NCBI GenBank assembly: GCA_963784995.1
Contig: CAWATZ010000006.1
Span: forward strand, 434,001-498,000
Length of the DNA stretch: 64,000 bases
Direction of reading: 5' to 3'
Source of the DNA: CAWATZ01 sp963784995
GTDB taxonomy: Bacteria > Planctomycetota > Planctomycetia > Gemmatales > Gemmataceae
In this document: piece after piece, positions 1 through 8,595 of the stretch
Position numbering within the stretch: the first letter of the stretch is position 1
Layout: each line of letters begins with the position of its first letter
Notes under the pieces: generated by a model
Seen by the model: the letters and a program-made list of their open reading frames with translations, nothing else
Databases searched by the model: none
What the model was told of the DNA's origin: nothing
Translations under genes and position numbers: made by a program

Positions 1-261
1 CTGACGTTCCAGCGTGTCCAGGTATGCGTGCGCCACGCCCTCCTTCGGCCGGGCCTGGGTGAACAGGTTGCAGAAGCCGCAGCGCATCTCGCAGAAGGGA
101 ACGTGGAAGTACAGCAACAGCGACGAGCGCGGCTCCCCGGCCCACAGTTCGCGGAGGGGAACCGGCTCCGGCAACCGGCGATACGCGGTCTTGTGCGGAT
201 ACGAGTAGGCGTATCCCTGGTAGGGAGAGCCGGTGGTCAGCACGTCAGCGGTGGCAGTCAT
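1..261 (-). CDS. STM4012-like radical SAM protein (N-terminal part, cut by window edge)
   Basis: About 87 residues from ATG at 261 are visible; the gene continues past base 1. Around residue 53 it reads FHVPFCEMRCGFCNLF, the CxxxCxxC motif binding the 4Fe-4S cluster of radical SAM enzymes, in the form typical of HemW/HemN-like coproporphyrinogen oxidase relatives. Its start overlaps the stop of the upstream hydrolase gene by 4 bases (ATGA), so the two are probably translationally coupled. The pair resembles the STM4012 radical SAM/STM4013 hydrolase pair named from Salmonella; that name rests on my recollection of family annotations plus gene order. The substrate is unknown. A genuine HemW cannot be excluded without the rest of the protein. 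Confidence 0.75.
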   Translation of the reverse strand, partial: MTATADVLTTGSPYQGYAYSYPHKTAYRRLPEPVPLRELWAGEPRSSLLLYFHVPFCEMRCGFCNLFTQARPKEGVAHAYLDTLERQ

Positions 262-1067
262 GCCGGCACCTGGGGTAGGAGGAACTCGGCGTATGGGACC
301 GTCCAGACAATGGGATGCGCCAGGCGATGGCCGTGGTAGCCGTCCTCGCCGTAGGCGGTGCCGTGGTCGGAACAGACGATGGCCAGGACCGGCGCCCGCC
401 GCTGCAGGGCCGCAAACAGCGGCGGCAGCTGCTGATCGACGTACTCCAGGGCCGCCGCATGGGAAGCGAGCGAATCCTCCAGCGCTCCGGGGAGATAGAA
501 GCGGTTCGGCTGATGCAAGGCCGAGACGTTCAGGAACAGGAACAGTCGCTGCCGCGGCGGCAGCTCGGCCAGCCGATCACAGACGTGGGCGATCTGGTTT
601 CGGGTCGAGTCCGGGTCGGTGACGCTGAACTCCGGACGCCAGACGCTCTCGGCGAAGAGGCCCGGCAGGACGCTTCCGAGCGGGCTGAGCTTGTTGAAGA
701 AGCCGACGCCGCCGACGCAGAGCGTGTGGTAACCCCGACCGGCCAGGCCGGTCACGATGTCTGGGGCGTCAAGGACACAGGTTCGCTCGGTGGTCGTCTC
801 GCTGCCGGGAAAGCGCACCGCGAACAGACGCGGATGCCGGCCTGGCTTGGCAGGCGTCGGCAGAAAGCCAGCGAAAAAACTGGCGTGAGCGGCGAAGGTA
901 AAGCTGCCGGGCGAGTGCCGTTCCTCCCAGCAGCCGCCGGGCAGCAGCGGGGCGAGGTTCGGCGTCCGCCCTCGGCGAAGACAATCGCGGGCCACGTCAT
1001 ACCGAAGCGTGTCGAGAGTGAGCAGCAGGATGTCGTGCGTGCCGACTACCTGGTTCATGTCGATCAT
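258..1067 (-). CDS. STM4013/SEN3800-like hydrolase (alkaline-phosphatase/sulfatase fold)
   Basis: 269 residues. It opens with HDILLLTLDTLRYDVA, where the Asp after LLT is the first metal ligand of the alkaline-phosphatase superfamily, and has the late metal-binding motif CSDHGTAYGE around residue 235. It lacks the CxPxR formylglycine signature of true sulfatases; a serine in SPGSFTFAAHASFF may be the nucleophile. ATG at 1067 is preceded by GGGAG about 8 bases upstream; a second ATG lies three codons in. Its stop overlaps the start of the radical SAM gene, supporting a common operon. Family assignment comes from similarity and this pairing; substrate unknown. Confidence 0.75.
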   Translation of the reverse strand: MIDMNQVVGTHDILLLTLDTLRYDVARDCLRRGRTPNLAPLLPGGCWEERHSPGSFTFAAHASFFAGFLPTPAKPGRHPRLFAVRFPGSETTTERTCVLDAPDIVTGLAGRGYHTLCVGGVGFFNKLSPLGSVLPGLFAESVWRPEFSVTDPDSTRNQIAHVCDRLAELPPRQRLFLFLNVSALHQPNRFYLPGALEDSLASHAAALEYVDQQLPPLFAALQRRAPVLAIVCSDHGTAYGEDGYHGHRLAHPIVWTVPYAEFLLPQVPA

Positions 1068-1093
1068 GCAGGGGTCTCCCGCAGAATTTTGTC

Positions 1094-1197
1094 ACAAGCC
1101 CGAAGCGCCAGCGCCGGGGCCCGTGACCCCACAAGCCCGAAGCGCCAGCGCCGGGGCCCGTGACCCCACAAGCCCGAAGCGCCAGCGCCGGGGCCCG
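1094..1197. repeat. REP-like array, three 37-bp direct repeats
   Basis: Three tandem units start at 1094, 1131 and 1168. Each begins ACAAGCCCGAAGCGCCAGCG and continues into CCGGGG; the first two end CCCGTGACCCC. The core holds the short palindrome CCAGCGCCGG-type sequence. The array lies immediately downstream of the Y1 transposase gene, and an inverted-orientation array with the same core and the same 37-bp period sits upstream of it (1786-1922). This is the arrangement expected of REP elements around their RAYT transposase. Confidence 0.85.
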
Positions 1198-1211
1198 AAC
1201 GGGACTTGGGT

Positions 1212-1709
1212 TCACTGACAATCCTGGACGTACTGGGTCGCTCCGAGGAGGCTCTCGTCATCATTGAGCCACCGATTGCTGCCACCTTGACTCCACCACT
1301 TGAGCCGCTTTGGATGGGCTGGATTACTGCTTTGCTGTAATTCTTTCAGCTTCCGAGTACACCAGGCTTTCAACTGATCGCGCACGATCTGCGGATGTAC
1401 CGAGGCGGTGACAACGACATGGACGTGGTTGGTCCGACAGTTCACCGCATGCAAGCGCCACCCGCGAAGCGAGCAGTGTTGTGCGATAGTTTTTTCGACA
1501 AGGCTGCGCTGCTGGGAATCGAGTACGCAGGGCTCTTCGGTCAAGAGCGCCCGGGAGACGGCCTGCAAGTGCAAGTCCGGAGCGCGGAACTGCCCGGGCT
1601 TGGCGACCCAACCACGTTCATCGCCGGGGAGCCAGGTGCCATAAGTCGTCCACGTTAGAAAGTACGCAACGGGATCACGTCTCGGGATTTCAGCAGTGTC
1701 GTCACGCAT
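1212..1709 (-). CDS. REP-associated tyrosine transposase (RAYT, Y1/HUH family)
   Basis: 165 residues, typical length for single-domain Y1 transposases. The N-terminus has the conserved FLTWTTYGTWLPGD. The metal-binding HUH motif appears as NHVHVVV about two thirds along, and a candidate catalytic tyrosine lies near the C-terminus in ATQYVQDCQ. The protein is expected to nick and join single-stranded DNA at hairpin REP sequences. The gene is bracketed by two 37-bp repeat arrays sharing one core in opposite orientation, which are its probable substrates. Start ATG at 1709. All three key motifs are intact, so it may be functional. Confidence 0.85.
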   Translation of the reverse strand: MRDDTAEIPRRDPVAYFLTWTTYGTWLPGDERGWVAKPGQFRAPDLHLQAVSRALLTEEPCVLDSQQRSLVEKTIAQHCSLRGWRLHAVNCRTNHVHVVVTASVHPQIVRDQLKAWCTRKLKELQQSSNPAHPKRLKWWSQGGSNRWLNDDESLLGATQYVQDCQ

Positions 1710-1785
1710 AGGACCCTCCGAGATCGGCGAAGAAGAGAATGCAGGGTAAGGACAATGTTATTCGTTGCGGCAGCAGAGGTGAAGG

Positions 1786-1922
1786 GCCCCGGCATGGCGC
1801 TTCGGGCTTGTGTGTTCGCCAGCCCCGGCGCTGGCGCTTCGGGCTTGTGTGTTCGCCAGCCCCGGCGCTGGCGCTTCGGGCTTGTGTGTTCGCCAGCCCC
1901 GGCGCTGGCGCTTCGGGCTTGT
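1786..1922. repeat. REP-like array upstream of RAYT, one degenerate plus three 37-bp units
   Basis: Units have the core CCCCGGCGCTGGCGCTTCGG followed by GCTTGT and the spacer GTGTTCGCCAG. The first copy (about 1786-1812) has CATGGCGC in place of CGCTGGCGC; the next three are identical with a 37-bp period. Relative to the array at 1094-1197 the core is inverted, while the spacer differs (TTCGCCAG against CCGTGACC), so the two arrays expanded independently. Confidence 0.85.
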
Positions 1923-1970
1923 GGAGGAAGATGCCGCCACGAGCATCGTTTGTGCTTGGGCGAAACGGGC

Positions 1971-3584
1971 CTACTCTTTCTTCTTCTTGAACGCCTTGAT
2001 CAGCTCGGCGAACTCCGTCTCCCAGAAGGCTCGTTGCGCCAGGTCGCAATCACACAGCAGCAGCAGGGTGTTTTCCTGTCCCTGCAACGCTGCCAGCACC
2101 TGGAAGCGCTCGAGGGCTTCGGTGTTGCGGACGTGGAACTTGCCCAGGTAGCCGCGCTCGTTGCCGATGTCGCTGAGGCTGATCTGGTCCTTGCCCGCCT
2201 TGGTCTTGGTCGGCGTGACGATCGTGTCGGGGTAGGCGGCCTTCTCCCGCTCCAGGTGGTACTTCCTGGCCAGGTCAAAGGCTTCCTTGACGCCGGGGGC
2301 CTTCTCCAGCACGATCAGACAGAAGCTGGCGGCCTTCCCGGAGTGTTTGAACTGGGTGGGATCGTGGCCGACCAGGACCGCACGGGCGTTCGGGTCCCAT
2401 TTCTCCGGGAGCTGGACCCCCCAGACCTCCTTGACGAAGGGAACCTCATACGGCAGCCCCGGAACGTCCAGGGTGTCGCGCGGCCGGGGGGTTTCCTTCC
2501 AGCCGGCCCGCCCATCCAGCAGCGAGAAGTTGGCTCGCAGCTTGCTCCACTCCGGCGCCAGCGTTTCCTTCTGATCGAGCGGACACCAGGTGCAGAACCA
2601 GTAGCCGAAGCCGCGATAGCCCAGCACCAGCACCTCGCCGTTCATCGTGACGTTGTCGTTGTCTGTCCCCTGGAACTCCAGATGCAGGGCGACCGGCTGA
2701 CCGCCCAGCTTGACCGTCGATTTCTCGACCCGCTCCCACTCCAGAGGGTTGAAATGGCCGCGCAGCTTGGTCAGGGCGGTGTCGAACATCTCGGCCTCGG
2801 AAGGCAGCCGATGGGTGTAGTCCCGGCAAAACAGGGCCATGTTGTTGTTGGGCTTGCCCCGCGTCAGGCTGAAGTTGACCACCATCCGTGTCACCGCTGT
2901 CGAGTTCGGTTTCCAGGTCCCTTCCGGCAGCGCGTAGCGGCAGTTGAACCGTGCCAGGTCCTTGATTTCCGGGACCTCCGCCGTGGTGTGAATCGCCTGA
3001 AACTGGTTGAAAAGCCAGATTGCACCCCAGACGGCCCCACCGGCGACGGCGCCGAGGGCCAGCAGGCCCAGCGTCGGGACAATAAAGCGGGTCCAGGAAG
3101 GCTCGCGTCTTCCGCTTCCCCGCCGCCGGCCCGTGGGACCGACCGTGGTCGGTCCCGAGGCGAAGTTGAGGTCGGTCTGGGCCTGTTCCGCAGCCACGGG
3201 AGTAGCCAGCGGCACCTCGGTCACCGGGGCCGCCAGGGGAGGCGGTGCTGTCGGCAGAGGCGGCGGCGTGGGGACAGCCGGAGGAGTTACCGCGGCCGGG
3301 ACGGGGCGAGGCGGGGGAGTTGCGGCCGGGCCCTGGGGCCGGGGGCCAACCTGGGTCTGGGCGGGAGCAGTCCTGGGCCGGGGGCCCATCTGGGTCTGAG
3401 CGACCGGCCCCTTGGCCCGGGAGCCCAGCTGCGTGGCCGGGGCTGGCACCGGCGCCGCGGGCTGGCTGCGAAACTGGAAAACGGTGCCGCACTTCGGACA
3501 CTTCACGCTGGCCGCTCCCTTGACGGAATCCTGGGAAAGTGCCTGACCACAGACCGGGTTGGGGCAGACAAATGTCGCTGGCAT
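1971..3584 (-). CDS. Zinc-ribbon protein with proline-rich linker, one TM helix and extracytoplasmic domain
   Basis: About 537 residues from ATG at 3584; I chose this start because the protein then begins MPATFVCPNPVCGQAL, the first half of a zinc ribbon completed by CPKCGTVF (MJ0042-like CxxxC...CxxC). A long Pro/Ala/Gln-rich linker follows with repeated AQTQMGPRPR/AQTQVGPRPQ segments, then a TM helix (FIVPTLGLLALGAVAGGAVW) near residue 200 and about 300 residues expected outside the membrane. I do not recognise the C-terminal domain. The layout (cytoplasmic zinc ribbon, disordered linker, anchor, external domain) is common among uncharacterised planctomycete proteins. Role unknown. Confidence 0.75.
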   Translation of the reverse strand: MPATFVCPNPVCGQALSQDSVKGAASVKCPKCGTVFQFRSQPAAPVPAPATQLGSRAKGPVAQTQMGPRPRTAPAQTQVGPRPQGPAATPPPRPVPAAVTPPAVPTPPPLPTAPPPLAAPVTEVPLATPVAAEQAQTDLNFASGPTTVGPTGRRRGSGRREPSWTRFIVPTLGLLALGAVAGGAVWGAIWLFNQFQAIHTTAEVPEIKDLARFNCRYALPEGTWKPNSTAVTRMVVNFSLTRGKPNNNMALFCRDYTHRLPSEAEMFDTALTKLRGHFNPLEWERVEKSTVKLGGQPVALHLEFQGTDNDNVTMNGEVLVLGYRGFGYWFCTWCPLDQKETLAPEWSKLRANFSLLDGRAGWKETPRPRDTLDVPGLPYEVPFVKEVWGVQLPEKWDPNARAVLVGHDPTQFKHSGKAASFCLIVLEKAPGVKEAFDLARKYHLEREKAAYPDTIVTPTKTKAGKDQISLSDIGNERGYLGKFHVRNTEALERFQVLAALQGQENTLLLLCDCDLAQRAFWETEFAELIKAFKKKKE

Positions 3585-3680
3585 GGCTGCAAGTACTCGG
3601 GTGTGTCCTCGTGCGTTCCACCGTTCTCCCTTCAGTGTAGCTGGCAAACCGACTCGATGCAGCAGGGAAATGCGCCCTGG

Positions 3681-3998
3681 TCAATCCTGGGCCATGATCT
3701 CGATGGCATTGCCGCTGGGGTCCTTGACGTAGCAGGAGCGTGTGCCGTCGCGGTGCGTCTTGAGGGACCCGAACGACTCGGCCTCCGGGCTGACAAAGGC
3801 CAGGTGCGGCGGATGCTGCGACGGAATGACCAGGGCCAGCTTCAGGTTGGCGAACTCCAGCATCGCCCAGGTGTCGTCCTGGTAGCTGACCCGGCACTGG
3901 AAATGCTGCCGATACCACTCCACCGTCTTCTTGAGGTCCTGCACGCTGATGGCCACGTGATGGATCGAATCCAGCAAGGTCTCGGCCGGTGCGCTCAT
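3681..3998 (-). CDS. VOC-fold (glyoxalase/bleomycin-resistance-like) protein
   Basis: 105 residues from ATG at 3998, chosen because AGGAGCAGGACC precedes it; an upstream in-frame start would add ten residues and lacks this site. It has the paired beta-alpha-beta-beta-beta motifs of one VOC module: HHVAISVQDLKKTVEWYRQ, MLEFANLKLAL, HPPHLAFV and CYVKDPSGNAIEI. Conserved His and Glu residues at the expected strand ends suggest a divalent-metal site. Family members include lyases, dioxygenases and resistance proteins, and the sequence alone does not give a substrate. It stands between unrelated genes on the same strand. Confidence 0.85.
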   Translation of the reverse strand: MSAPAETLLDSIHHVAISVQDLKKTVEWYRQHFQCRVSYQDDTWAMLEFANLKLALVIPSQHPPHLAFVSPEAESFGSLKTHRDGTRSCYVKDPSGNAIEIMAQD

Positions 3999-4132
3999 GG
4001 TCCTGCTCCTTTTGCTCGGGCGGGTCAATTCGGGGCGATCCGAATTGGAATGACTTCGGCAACATTATTGTAGGCCGACAGCGATGTTTCGGAGTACGTG
4101 CAAGGAACTGCGGCGGCTTCTGGTTGAGGTTA

Positions 4133-4905
4133 TCAAGCCCTGAACGAAGAGAGGCCTGAGCCACCACAAACGGGGCAATCCGGCCGGCGCTGGATGGGCA
4201 CGACCCGGAAACTCATGGTGCGCAGATCGCACAGCAGCAGCCGGCCCAGGAGCGGCTCTCCCAGGCCGGTCAGGACCTTGATCGCCTCCATCGCTCCCAG
4301 GCTGCCGATGGTGCCGGCGACCGCTCCGAAGACGGGAAATTGCCGTTTCCACCCGCTCGGCGGCTCCGGCACCAGGCAGGCCAGACAGGGTGTCCGCCCG
4401 GGAACGATGGTGGTCAGCTGGGCTTCGAGTTCGTACATGGCACAATCGACCAGCGGCTTGCCTTGCCGGACACATTCGCCATTGAGCAGCAGCCGTTCGC
4501 TGAACAGCGGGCGCAGTCCACCACCAGGTCGGCCGACGACACCAGCCGCTCGACGTTGGCCTCACTGACGTTCTCGGCGACCGCCTCGATCCGCAAGCGC
4601 GGACTCAGTTCGTGCAAGCGCCGCTCGGCCGATTCGATGCGCGGCTTGCCGATGCCGTCATGGGTCATCAGCAGCTGGCGGTTGAGGTCGCTGGGCCGGA
4701 GGTTGCCGGCGTGGGCCAGGATGAGCCGGCCGACGCCGGCGGCGGCCAGCTGATAGGCCACGTTGCCGCCGACGCCGCCACAGCGTGAGATCAGCACCGA
4801 CGCCCCCTTGAGCCGTTCCTGGCCCGGGACGCCGAAACCCGGCACCCACAGTTGCCATTCGTAGATCGCTCGTTCCTCTTCCGTCAGCGGCACCGGTTGG
4901 CTCAT
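4133..4905 (-). CDS. ThiF/MoeB/HesA-family E1-like adenylyltransferase, frameshifted
   Basis: The two halves lie in different frames: 4905 to about 4510 encodes the nucleotide-binding half (ISRCGGVGGN, then DLNRQLLMTHDGIGKPR and ADLVVDC), and about 4510 to 4133 encodes the rest (LFSERLLLNGECV, then PCLACL and CPVCGG, the four-Cys zinc site of MoeB/ThiF proteins). One base added near 4506-4511 would join them. E1-like proteins adenylate the C-terminal glycine of a ubiquitin-like or sulfur-carrier protein; no such partner is seen nearby. The start lies 14 bases after the stop of the Trp-rich repeat gene, so the two are probably cotranscribed. It could be a sequencing indel or a recent pseudogene. 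Confidence 0.8.
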
Positions 4906-4918
4906 GGCTTGCTACGCC

Positions 4919-5851
4919 TTACGCTGCCCAGGCGCGGACGGATCGCGGCAGCGGAATAATGGAGGCTGGAGCCGGCCCGGCAGGAACGTCACTCTCGTGC
5001 CGGGACTCCTGTTCCCGGTAGCTTACCGGGAACCGAAGCAAGAGGAAATCCTCGACCACCTCAGACGTGCCCCAGACCGGCTCGGCCGTTTCAAACTGGT
5101 CCCAGTCCGCATGCACCTCATTCTTGATTTGCTCCAGCAGGTTGCCGACCATGATGGGGTTGATCGGCCAGAACTCCGACGTTTCCAGCTGGGCCAGCAG
5201 CTCGGTCCAGTCGCCGTGGCTCCACAGCCGGCCCCGCGTTTCCACCCACAGCCGGGGCTCGCCGCTGGCCTGCCATCGCTGCAGGTTCTTGTACTGCGCC
5301 TTCAGTTCCTCCAGCACCCGCCCCACGTCCTCCGGGGTCATCGGCCAGAACTCGGACTGCTGCAATTCCGCCAGCAGGTTGAGCCAGTCCTGATGGTTCC
5401 ACTCCCCTCGACAATCCTCGACCCACTGCAGCGGCGCCCCGGACTCTTGCCAGCGGGTCAGGTTTTCGTAACGCTCTTTCAGCTCCGCCATCATCTCCTC
5501 CACAGCCGGGGGGAACAGCGGCCAGTATTCCGACCGCCGCAGCAGATCCATCAGGGCGTTCCAGTCACCATTGCTCCACGCCCCATTCCGGGTCTGCACC
5601 CACCACGCCGGATGGCCCGACTCCTTCCAGCGCTTCAGGTTGGTGTAACAGACCTTCATCTCTTCCAGCACCCGGCCCACCTCGGCAGGCACCATCGGCC
5701 AGAACTGGGTCCCTTGCAGCTCGGCCAGCAATTTGAGCCAATCCTGATGGTTCCAGCTGCCCTGATGCGCCACCACCCAGTCCCACGCCTGACCCGACTG
5801 CCGCCAGCGCCGCAAATTCTCCGCGATCGCCTTCTCATGCTTGATGCACAT
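4919..5851 (-). CDS. Tryptophan-rich protein of four 59-residue tandem repeats
   Basis: About 310 residues from ATG at 5851, preferred over a GTG at 5902 because GAGG lies 8 bases upstream. The body is four consecutive units of exactly 59 residues sharing NLxRWxxSG, WV, DW, LLxxL, FWP or YWP, VG and a Lys/Glu-rich helix ending in Y. Each unit has five to seven Trp. A divergent Pro-rich tail of about 55 residues follows. No signal peptide or TM helix is evident, so it is probably cytoplasmic. I do not recognise the repeat. It precedes the E1-like gene by 14 bases on the same strand, suggesting a shared transcript and possibly function. Confidence 0.75.
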   Translation of the reverse strand: MCIKHEKAIAENLRRWRQSGQAWDWVVAHQGSWNHQDWLKLLAELQGTQFWPMVPAEVGRVLEEMKVCYTNLKRWKESGHPAWWVQTRNGAWSNGDWNALMDLLRRSEYWPLFPPAVEEMMAELKERYENLTRWQESGAPLQWVEDCRGEWNHQDWLNLLAELQQSEFWPMTPEDVGRVLEELKAQYKNLQRWQASGEPRLWVETRGRLWSHGDWTELLAQLETSEFWPINPIMVGNLLEQIKNEVHADWDQFETAEPVWGTSEVVEDFLLLRFPVSYREQESRHESDVPAGPAPASIIPLPRSVRAWAA

Positions 5852-5996
5852 GACCCGCACCTCGTTGAAGTCTCTCCCGTCGGCCCGTGCGGACCAACTC
5901 ACCCAGCAACGGTATCGGCAGGAAGAGTCGAGGCAATTTACTTCAATTGACCAGCTTCTCCAAAATCGGCGAGTGGTAAAGTCAACGCAAGTTCAT

Positions 5997-6082
5997 CCGA
6001 GCCGCGCACGCAGCGCAGCGGAGTAAGCGGCCTGCGGGCTCCCGGGGGCCACTTACTCCGCTGCGCTGCGTGCGCGGCTCGG
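5997..6082. repeat. Long inverted repeat, 31-nt arms
   Basis: Arms 5997-6027 (CCGAGCCGCGCACGCAGCGC...) and 6052-6082 are perfect complements separated by a 24-base GC-rich loop. It sits in the 350-base gap between the divergent genes at 5851 and 6203, where nothing else was recognised. A single arm of the same element recurs at 41100-41130. As an RNA it would form a very strong hairpin, but it lacks a T-tract and lies between gene starts, so it is not a terminator for either neighbour. Confidence 0.9.
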
Positions 6083-6202
6083 ACCGCCCGCCAAAATCGA
6101 GAGGGCACCCTTCTGGGATTGGAAGATTGAAGTCAGACACCTACACTACCGGTGTGGCTCTCTCGCTTGCCGTGCGACTCCTGCCTTGATGGACCCCCGA
6201 CC

Positions 6203-7564
<1,362 letters not shown>

Positions 7565-8525
7565 GCAGCGCGTCGATCGCTTCCAGGCGGGGGATCAAGC
7601 CCTGATTGTTGGCGATCTGAATGGCCAGGCCCGGACGGGCGTTGGCCTCCAGCAACATCGGGCCGCCCTCGTCGTCCACCACAACGTCCACCCCCACGTA
7701 GCCCAGCCCGACCGCCTCGGAGACGCGCCGCGACAGCCGCAGCACCTCCGCCCAGTAAGGCACGCGCATGCCGACCAGCGGCGTGCCGGTGTCGGGGTGC
7801 TGGTCGATGAAGCGATTGCGCTGGACCGCGTGGATGGTCAGACCCGAGTCGAGATCGACCCCGGCGCCGATGCCTCCCTGGTGCAGGTTGGCCCGCCCTC
7901 CCGATTCCTTGGTCGGCAAGCGCAGCATCGCCATGGCCGGCTCGTTGCGGTACAGGATCACCCGCACGTCGGGAATGCCCTTGTAGCTGATGGCGGCAAA
8001 GGCCGGGTGCAGCCGGATGCGCTGCTGGATGATCGCCTCGTCGTTCTGGCCGCCCAGCGAATACATGCCCGACAGGATGTCCGAGAGGTGCTGCCGCATC
8101 GTATCCAGATCGATGGCATCGCCATTGTGGCGGAGGTAAACGTAAGGGGCCTGGGTCCCATGGCGGAAGTGCCGTGGGACTGGACCAGGCCGACGGCCCA
8201 TGACCACCAGGACGCCGCGCCCGGCCGAGCCGCGGTTGGGCTTGATGACAAAGTCCTCACGCTCCCCGAGCAATTCCGGCAGCTGGCGCAGCTGCGCGCA
8301 GCAGCTCACGGCCGCATACGTGGCCGGCGTCGGCACGCCGATGGTCCGGCACAGCTGGTGCATCCGCAGTTTGTCGTCCACGATGGGGAACTTCGAGCGC
8401 GGATTGTGATCGAGAATGCAGGCGGCATTGCGGCGGTTCATTCCCAGGATGCCGAGTTCCCGCAACCGCCGGGCCGCTGTCCAGATCCAGCGCATGGGCC
8501 TGTCTCCTTGTCTCGAAGGGCGTTC

Positions 8526-8595
8526 GGCGAGCGGCGCGGCGTCAGCCCGCCGGTATTCCGGACGTTACCGGCGGGCTGACGCCGCGCCGCTCGCC
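8526..8595. repeat. 28-nt-arm inverted repeat, copy 1 of 3
   Basis: Arms 8526-8553 (GGCGAGCGGCGCGGCGTCAG...) and 8568-8595 are perfect complements around a 14-base loop. The last base of the right arm is the last base of the TAG stop of the 8595-10235 gene. Identical arms with different loops occur at 21188-21255 and 31309-31379, so this is a dispersed element and not a local terminator. Confidence 0.95.

Noticed and set aside
1094..1922. Possible CRISPR array from regularly spaced repeats
   Set aside because: Spacers are identical within each array and only about 10 bases long, and there are no cas genes; a RAYT/REP explanation fits.
1755..4073. Open frame of 772 codons on the plus strand
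   Set aside because: Antisense to the zinc-ribbon gene and the VOC gene, no ribosome-binding site, low-complexity product; a by-product of high GC.
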